Source: DATBHW01 sp046704085
Lineage (GTDB): Bacteria > Chloroflexota > Ktedonobacteria > Ktedonobacterales > DATBGS01
DNA length: 64,000 bases
Assembly: GCA_046704085.1 (NCBI GenBank)
Contig: JBJKSJ010000251.1
Coordinates: 1 to 64,000 of the forward strand
Direction of reading: 5' to 3'
Shown: one piece after another, positions 59,971 to 64,000 of the stretch
How the letters are laid out: the number at the start of each line of letters is the position of its first letter
How positions within the stretch are numbered: position 1 is the stretch's first letter
Notes under the pieces: generated by a model
Databases searched by the model: none
What the model saw: the letters and a program-made list of their open reading frames with translations, nothing else
Told to the model about the DNA's origin: nothing
Position numbers and translations under genes: made by a program

Positions 59971-60915
59971 ATGAACGCGATCGAAACGACCCACTTGACG
60001 CGGACCTTCGGCAGCCTGGTGGCGGTGGATGACCTGACGCTGGCTATTCCCGAAGGGACCGTCTTTGGGTTCCTGGGACCCAATGGCGCGGGCAAAACGA
60101 CTACCGTGCGCCTGCTCTCGGCCTTGATTGCCCCCACGCGCGGGAGCGCGATGGTGGCAGGCCAGCGCCTAGGCGAGGACAACGAGGCGATTCGGCACGC
60201 CGTTGGGATCCTCACCGAGACGCCGGGCCTGTATGACCGCCTGAGCGCCTGGCAAAATCTGCTGTTTTTTGCGGAGTTATATGATCTCCCCGCCGAGCGC
60301 GCTTCTAGCCAGGTCGAACGCTATCTGCGTCTGCTCGACCTGTGGGAGCGGCGCGACGACAAGGTCGGCGGCTTCTCCAAGGGAATGCGCCAGAAGCTGG
60401 CGATTGCCCGCGCCTTGCTGCATGAACCAAAAGTGATCTTCCTCGATGAGCCCACGGCTGGCCTCGATCCGGAAGCCGCGCGGGTGGTGCGCGACTTCAT
60501 CAAGGGATTGCGTGCGGAGGGACGCACCATCTTTCTGACCACGCATAATCTGCCCGAGGCCGATGAACTCTGCGATCTGATCGGGGTGTTTCGCGCGCGG
60601 CTGCTGCGCCTGGGCACCCCAGCGAGTTTACGCGCGGGCATGTTTGGGACGGGCACTCAGGTACGCGTCGTCGGAGACGCCGCACGCTGGATCGAGACCG
60701 TTCGCGCCCTGGCCTTTGTCCGGGAGGCAACTGCCGAAAACGGCACCCTCTCCGTCAGTATGGAGCATCCCGATGAGCAGAATCCTGAACTGGTGCAGGC
60801 ACTCCTCCATGCCGGGGCGCAGATACTCGCGGTGGAACCGATCTCCCATTCCCTTGAGGAGGTGTACCTGGAACTGGTGGAGAGTGAACACAAAACTGGG
60901 GCTATCAGCCACTAA
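59971..60915 (+). CDS. ABC transporter ATP-binding protein (DrrA/NatA type), second copy
   Basis: A 314-residue ATPase with Walker A G-P-N-G-A-G-K-T-T-T near residue 39, signature G-F-S-K-G-M-R-Q-K-L near 136, Walker B V-I-F-L-D-E-P-T-A-G-L-D near 156 and T-T-H-N-L near 190. A C-terminal extension of about 90 residues follows. It aligns along its length with the ATPase at 21-22 kb (for example V-G-I-L-T-E-T-P-G-L-Y-D-R-L-S against V-G-L-L-T-E-V-P-G-L-Y-E-R-L-S), so the two exporters are paralogues. The start is behind GGGAGG. Operon with the permease and probably the LAL regulator. Cargo unknown. Confidence 0.92.
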   Translation: MNAIETTHLTRTFGSLVAVDDLTLAIPEGTVFGFLGPNGAGKTTTVRLLSALIAPTRGSAMVAGQRLGEDNEAIRHAVGILTETPGLYDRLSAWQNLLFFAELYDLPAERASSQVERYLRLLDLWERRDDKVGGFSKGMRQKLAIARALLHEPKVIFLDEPTAGLDPEAARVVRDFIKGLRAEGRTIFLTTHNLPEADELCDLIGVFRARLLRLGTPASLRAGMFGTGTQVRVVGDAARWIETVRALAFVREATAENGTLSVSMEHPDEQNPELVQALLHAGAQILAVEPISHSLEEVYLELVESEHKTGAISH

Positions 60916-60939
60916 GCGCGAAGAAAGAGCGTGACCCCG

Positions 60940-61704
60940 ATGCACAAAGTGTTTGTGATCCTGCGCAAAGAGTTTCGCGAGATCCGCCAGCAACGGATTC
61001 TCCTGTTCAGCATTCTCCTGCCGCCGCTGCTGTTCGTCTTGCTGCCCCTCTTTTACCTGCAACTGGGCGGCAATGGGTCGAGGGCCAGTACGCTGCACGT
61101 TCCCTCCCTCCAGGGGTTGACCCTCCACGAGTACACGCAGGGACTGATTGGCACTATATTCTCGAACATCTTTCTCCTGCTGTCGATGATTGTGCCCAGT
61201 ACGATTGCGGCCTACAGTATCATTGGCGAGAAGACCAACCACACGCTTGAGCCGGTGTTGGCCACGCCGGTGCGCCGCTGGCAACTGTTGGCAGGCAAGA
61301 TTCTGTCCGCGTTGCTGCCGGCGGTGCTGGTCACCTGGGTGAGTGGCGGTTTGTTCATCGCGGACCTGGCGATCGTGACCGATGTCAATGTGGTCTCCCA
61401 TGTGGTCACCGAGGGCTGGCTTATCCTCTTTCTCGCCGGAACGCCGCTCTTGGGGCTGATCGCGGTCTCAGTCATGACCGCCATTTCCTCGCGGGTCAAC
61501 GATACCCGCACGGCGCAACAACTTTCGATCTGGGCGGTGGTGCCCATCGTGGGGATCATCCTGGGCGAACTCTTCGGCCAGTTTGAACTCACCGTGTTCG
61601 TCGCAGTCATCGCCACCCTGATCCTGATCCCGATTGCGCTCGTCTTGACCTGGGGGGCGGCCCAACTGTTTCAGCGTGAAACCATTCTCACCCGCTGGAA
61701 GTAG
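60940..61704 (+). CDS. ABC-2 type transporter permease, second copy
   Basis: A 254-residue permease with one membrane segment near residue 25 and five more from about 75. The conserved loop is I-I-G-E-K-T-N-H-T-L-E-P-V-L-A-T-P near 92. It ends F-Q-R-E-T-I-L-T-R-W-K, almost identical to the 20.5-kb permease. ATG 60940 is preferred; a GTG at 60931 sits three bases from GAAAGAG. A perfect hairpin closes the operon. Confidence 0.88.
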   Translation: MHKVFVILRKEFREIRQQRILLFSILLPPLLFVLLPLFYLQLGGNGSRASTLHVPSLQGLTLHEYTQGLIGTIFSNIFLLLSMIVPSTIAAYSIIGEKTNHTLEPVLATPVRRWQLLAGKILSALLPAVLVTWVSGGLFIADLAIVTDVNVVSHVVTEGWLILFLAGTPLLGLIAVSVMTAISSRVNDTRTAQQLSIWAVVPIVGIILGELFGQFELTVFVAVIATLILIPIALVLTWGAAQLFQRETILTRWK

Positions 61705-61717
61705 CAGCCTGTGACCT

Positions 61718-61751
61718 GGCCTATGTGGCCCGCGAACGGGCCACATAGGCC
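61718..61751 (+). terminator. 15-bp perfect hairpin after the second ABC exporter
   Basis: Arms 61718-61732 and 61737-61751 pair perfectly around a CGAA tetraloop, 14 bases past the permease stop. A stable terminator-type stem, although the following bases lack a long T-run. Confidence 0.7.
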
Positions 61752-61916
61752 GTATCGCCCTTGATACCAAGATCTTTCTTGTTGCTGAGACTCGGAATGT
61801 TCGCCCTTGGTGTCTATCTGGCCCGTCAGCGGCATAATTGGTCGTCGCCAGACTGAGGGATGACCGGGATGCCTGTTTTGTGCATATCCCCGGCTGCCAC
61901 TGAGAAGGAGTTGGAG

Positions 61917-63494
61917 ATGCTTATCCTGAAGCGGCCCGGCACACGAGGAGGTTTTGTGGCCACCCTGGCACTCGCCGCCTTGCTCGCAGCGTGCGGCGGC
62001 GCGCCGTCAGTACAAGGCACCCCTACGCCGATGGCCTGCAACACGCCGACCGCAGCCGGTGCTACGTCTGTACCACCCGGCGCCCCCGTGGAGGATATCT
62101 GCTACGCGACGGAGTGGCCTGCCCCGAATGGGGACCTGTACAACACGCGGGTCGCGCACTCGACCATTGCTTCGACGAACGTGTCGAAGCTGGGAGTTGC
62201 CTGGACGGTCCCCCTGCAAGGCAAGGGTGCTGATGGTGCAGACGTTGCCAATCCGGTGATTGCCAACGGCATCGCCTACCTTCAAGATGGGGCTTCCAAT
62301 GTCATCGCGGTGCAGAATGCGACTGGCCGGGTCCTCTGGACACACGACTACAACTCTCCTGAGATTTCTGGGCCAAACGGCGTGACCATCGCCAATGGCA
62401 GAATCTACGGCGTTACCGCGAGTGGGGTGTTCGCCCTGGATGCGCAAACAGGCCAGCAAGTATGGTATGATACGCATCTCGCGGCAGGTAAGGTCAACTT
62501 CGACATCGCCCCACAGGTAGCCAACGGCAAAGTCTTCGTCGCGTCGGCGATCACCGTTGGTGGCGGCATCATCTATGCCCTCAACGACAACACCGGCGCC
62601 ACGCTCTGGAGCTTCCAGACGGTGGTAGACAAGGTAGGCCAGCAACTCAAGGCGACCGCAGGGGGTGCTTGGGATGCCATGCTGATCGGCCCGGATAACT
62701 CCGTCTACGCGGGTATCGGCAATCCGTACCTCTCGCTCCAGGAGGCGCAGGCGACCCCCAGTCGTGAATTGTACACGGATAGTATAGTCAAGCTCAATCA
62801 AACGACGGGGCAGTTGGAGTGGTATTACCAGGCATTCCCCAACGACTTTCATGATTGGGATCTGCAAATCTCGCCCATCTATACCACGGTTGCCGGGCGC
62901 CCGGTGGTGCTCGCCGCTGGCAAAGGGGGGGTGGTGTTTGCCTTCGACGCCGCGAGCGGCCAGGTGCTGTGGAAGACCTCAGTCGGTATCCATAACGGAC
63001 ACGACGATGACGGCCAGATGGCCCTCGACGGCACGCTCCACTTACAGACACCGTACACGCTGGAACCAGGAGAAGTCGGCGGGGTGGAGACGAACATGGC
63101 TGCTGCGGACGGCGTGGTGTATGTGCCGGTTGATGACCTGCCAGAAACGTTCGCGACTGCCACCGCCCGTGTTGGCACATCAAACTTCGCCCAGGGTAAA
63201 GGAGAGATGGTTGCCATCGACATAGCCACAGGGAAGCCACTGTGGACAACCCAACTGCCACAATTGCCGTTGGGAGGGGCGACGGTCTCCAATGATCTCG
63301 TGTTGACGACCACGTTGACCGGCGAACTCATCGCGCTCGCGCGCCAGGATGGATCGGTTGTCTGGACGGCGCAGCTTCCGGGCGGCTCGAATACGACGTT
63401 GGCTATCGTTGGGAATACGCTGCTCGCTGGGGCGGGCATCCCGCTGACTACGGCGCAGCACCCAGTGGTGGCCGCCTATCGACTTGGCGCGTAG
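61917..63494 (+). CDS. PQQ-type beta-propeller lipoprotein (quinoprotein-like)
   Basis: A 525-residue exported protein. The N-terminal signal ends in a lipobox, L-A-A-L-L-A-A-C-G-G, with Cys near residue 26, so it is membrane-anchored on the outside. A Thr/Pro-rich spacer leads to a beta-propeller built of repeats such as G-R-V-L-W-T, G-Q-Q-V-W-Y, G-A-T-L-W-S, G-Q-V-L-W-K, G-K-P-L-W-T and S-V-V-W-T. P-N-D-F-H-D-W-D near residue 307 is characteristic of PQQ-dependent alcohol dehydrogenases. Whether PQQ is bound is not certain; a BamB-like scaffold is the alternative. The start is behind AAGGAG. Needs LspA, encoded at 3 kb. Confidence 0.82.
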   Translation: MLILKRPGTRGGFVATLALAALLAACGGAPSVQGTPTPMACNTPTAAGATSVPPGAPVEDICYATEWPAPNGDLYNTRVAHSTIASTNVSKLGVAWTVPLQGKGADGADVANPVIANGIAYLQDGASNVIAVQNATGRVLWTHDYNSPEISGPNGVTIANGRIYGVTASGVFALDAQTGQQVWYDTHLAAGKVNFDIAPQVANGKVFVASAITVGGGIIYALNDNTGATLWSFQTVVDKVGQQLKATAGGAWDAMLIGPDNSVYAGIGNPYLSLQEAQATPSRELYTDSIVKLNQTTGQLEWYYQAFPNDFHDWDLQISPIYTTVAGRPVVLAAGKGGVVFAFDAASGQVLWKTSVGIHNGHDDDGQMALDGTLHLQTPYTLEPGEVGGVETNMAAADGVVYVPVDDLPETFATATARVGTSNFAQGKGEMVAIDIATGKPLWTTQLPQLPLGGATVSNDLVLTTTLTGELIALARQDGSVVWTAQLPGGSNTTLAIVGNTLLAGAGIPLTTAQHPVVAAYRLGA

Positions 63495-63563
63495 GGGTGC
63501 AGCATACCCACTGATTCTGCTCCAACATGGCAAGCGCACTCTCAAGAGAAAGGTGCAGCCACC

Positions 63564-63803
63564 ATGGCATCATCACACGAACACACCGATGCGGCCTCTG
63601 CGGCTGGCAAGGCACGCTTACCTTCCGCCTTGGCGGCTGTTGATATTCGCAAATCACTTCCTCTGGGACATGAGCGGATCGACATTTTGAAGGGCATCAC
63701 CCTGTGCATTCAAAAAGGCGAGTTTGTGGTTCTCATCGGCCCCTCTGGCTCAGGCAAATCGACGCTGCTGGGCTTCATCACCGGGCTGAAACGGGTGCCA
63801 TGA
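63564..63803 (+). pseudogene. ABC transporter ATPase truncated after Walker A (MacB/LolD type)
   Basis: Seventy-nine residues: a polar start, then I-D-I-L-K-G-I-T-L-C-I-Q-K-G-E-F-V-V-L-I-G-P-S-G-S-G-K-S-T-L-L-style Walker A region, and a stop after F-I-T-G-L-K-R-V-P. In complete members about 150 more residues follow (Q-loop, signature, Walker B); none are found downstream in any frame. The sequence changes abruptly at about 63800, as after a deletion or recombination joint. The ribosome site (AAAGG) is intact. Confidence 0.7.
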
Positions 63804-63853
63804 TACAGAAGAGATACGGTGCCCCATGAAGAGAGGCGAGTGAATTTACCACG

Positions 63854-64000
63854 ATGCCCTTGACCTTTGAGCAAGATGTCGAATCTTATGCCCAACTTGG
63901 GGTAGAGGCGATTGAGGTCTGCGAATTCAAACTGGACGAGCGGCGCATAAACGAGCAACTGGCGCTGATTGCAAAGCACGGGCTGGTGATCAGTTCAGCC
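63854..64000 (+). CDS. sugar phosphate isomerase/epimerase-like TIM-barrel protein, N-terminal part
   Basis: The first 49 codons, cut by the window end: M-P-L-T-F-E-Q-D-V-E-S-Y-A-Q-L-G, then V-E-A-I-E-V-C-E-F-K-L-D and H-G-L-V-I-S-S-A. This is the opening beta-alpha-beta of the xylose-isomerase-like/AP endonuclease 2 family. There is no ribosome site at ATG 63854 and no in-frame start further upstream. The gene may have lost its first residues at the same joint that truncated the ABC gene. Confidence 0.6.
   Translation, partial: MPLTFEQDVESYAQLGVEAIEVCEFKLDERRINEQLALIAKHGLVISSA

Overview
The window looks like chromosomal DNA from a Ktedonobacteria-type member of the Chloroflexota. This is inferred from the gene set, not from a marker gene. 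Supporting features are a large MalT/LAL-type LuxR regulator with a WYWRAYRR N-terminal domain, a membrane-anchored Ser/Thr kinase with a Thr-Pro linker, GatB-type indirect aminoacylation, IorAB-type molybdenum hydroxylase subunits, CoxG, a KimA-like K+ importer and many F420/MDR-type oxidoreductases. No rRNA, tRNA, CRISPR array, integrase or complete insertion sequence was found. Promoters are of the TTGACA-17-TATAAT kind and most genes have clear AGGAGG-like ribosome binding sites.

Layout. 1-5.5 kb is housekeeping: pyruvate kinase (cut by the window edge), a UPF0173 hydrolase, the operon TraR/DksA-lspA-rluD, then convergent purine nucleoside phosphorylase and an ArfB-like rescue factor. 5.8-17 kb holds kimA, an agmatinase with an overlapping XRE regulator, an alpha/beta hydrolase, a nitroreductase, an MDR dehydrogenase, an aminotransferase, gatB and glutamate dehydrogenase. 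17-31.7 kb holds a lone protease-prodomain-like protein, a CocE-type hydrolase with a TetR regulator, an ABC-2 exporter, the Ser/Thr kinase overlapping tail-to-tail with a GT-C type membrane protein, coxG, an isopropylmalate/tartrate dehydrogenase homologue, an aldo/keto reductase and an M20 peptidase. 31.7-33.6 kb contains two adjacent decayed membrane-protein genes.

33.9-42.3 kb is the most interesting part. It is a catabolic island of two transcription units pointing away from an IclR regulator. One encodes an amidohydrolase and an MDR oxidoreductase. The other encodes a class III CoA-transferase, a citryl-CoA lyase-like enzyme, a two-subunit LigAB-type extradiol dioxygenase and a MetE-like zinc alkyltransferase. 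Each unit has a near-consensus promoter followed, exactly 8 nt after the -10, by the same three-half-site operator (CGGAC-N3-TGTCCG-N5-CGGACA). I read this as one IclR-controlled pathway that would join extradiol ring cleavage to CoA-thioester cleavage. The substrate is unknown.

From 42.3 kb the DNA is accessory in character: gene fragments (pentapeptide repeat, LLM, SRPBCC), an F420-type LLM oxidoreductase with a SnoaL protein, a G+C-rich IorAB pair, DinB, an aminoglycoside/hydroxyurea-type kinase, and four genes broken by single-base indels, several at G runs. These could be real pseudogenes or uncorrected homopolymer errors. 56.6-64 kb has the LAL regulator with an inverted repeat over its likely start site, a second ABC-2 exporter paralogous to the one at 20-22 kb, a PQQ-type beta-propeller lipoprotein, an ABC ATPase truncated after Walker A, and the start of a sugar isomerase-like TIM-barrel gene cut by the window end.
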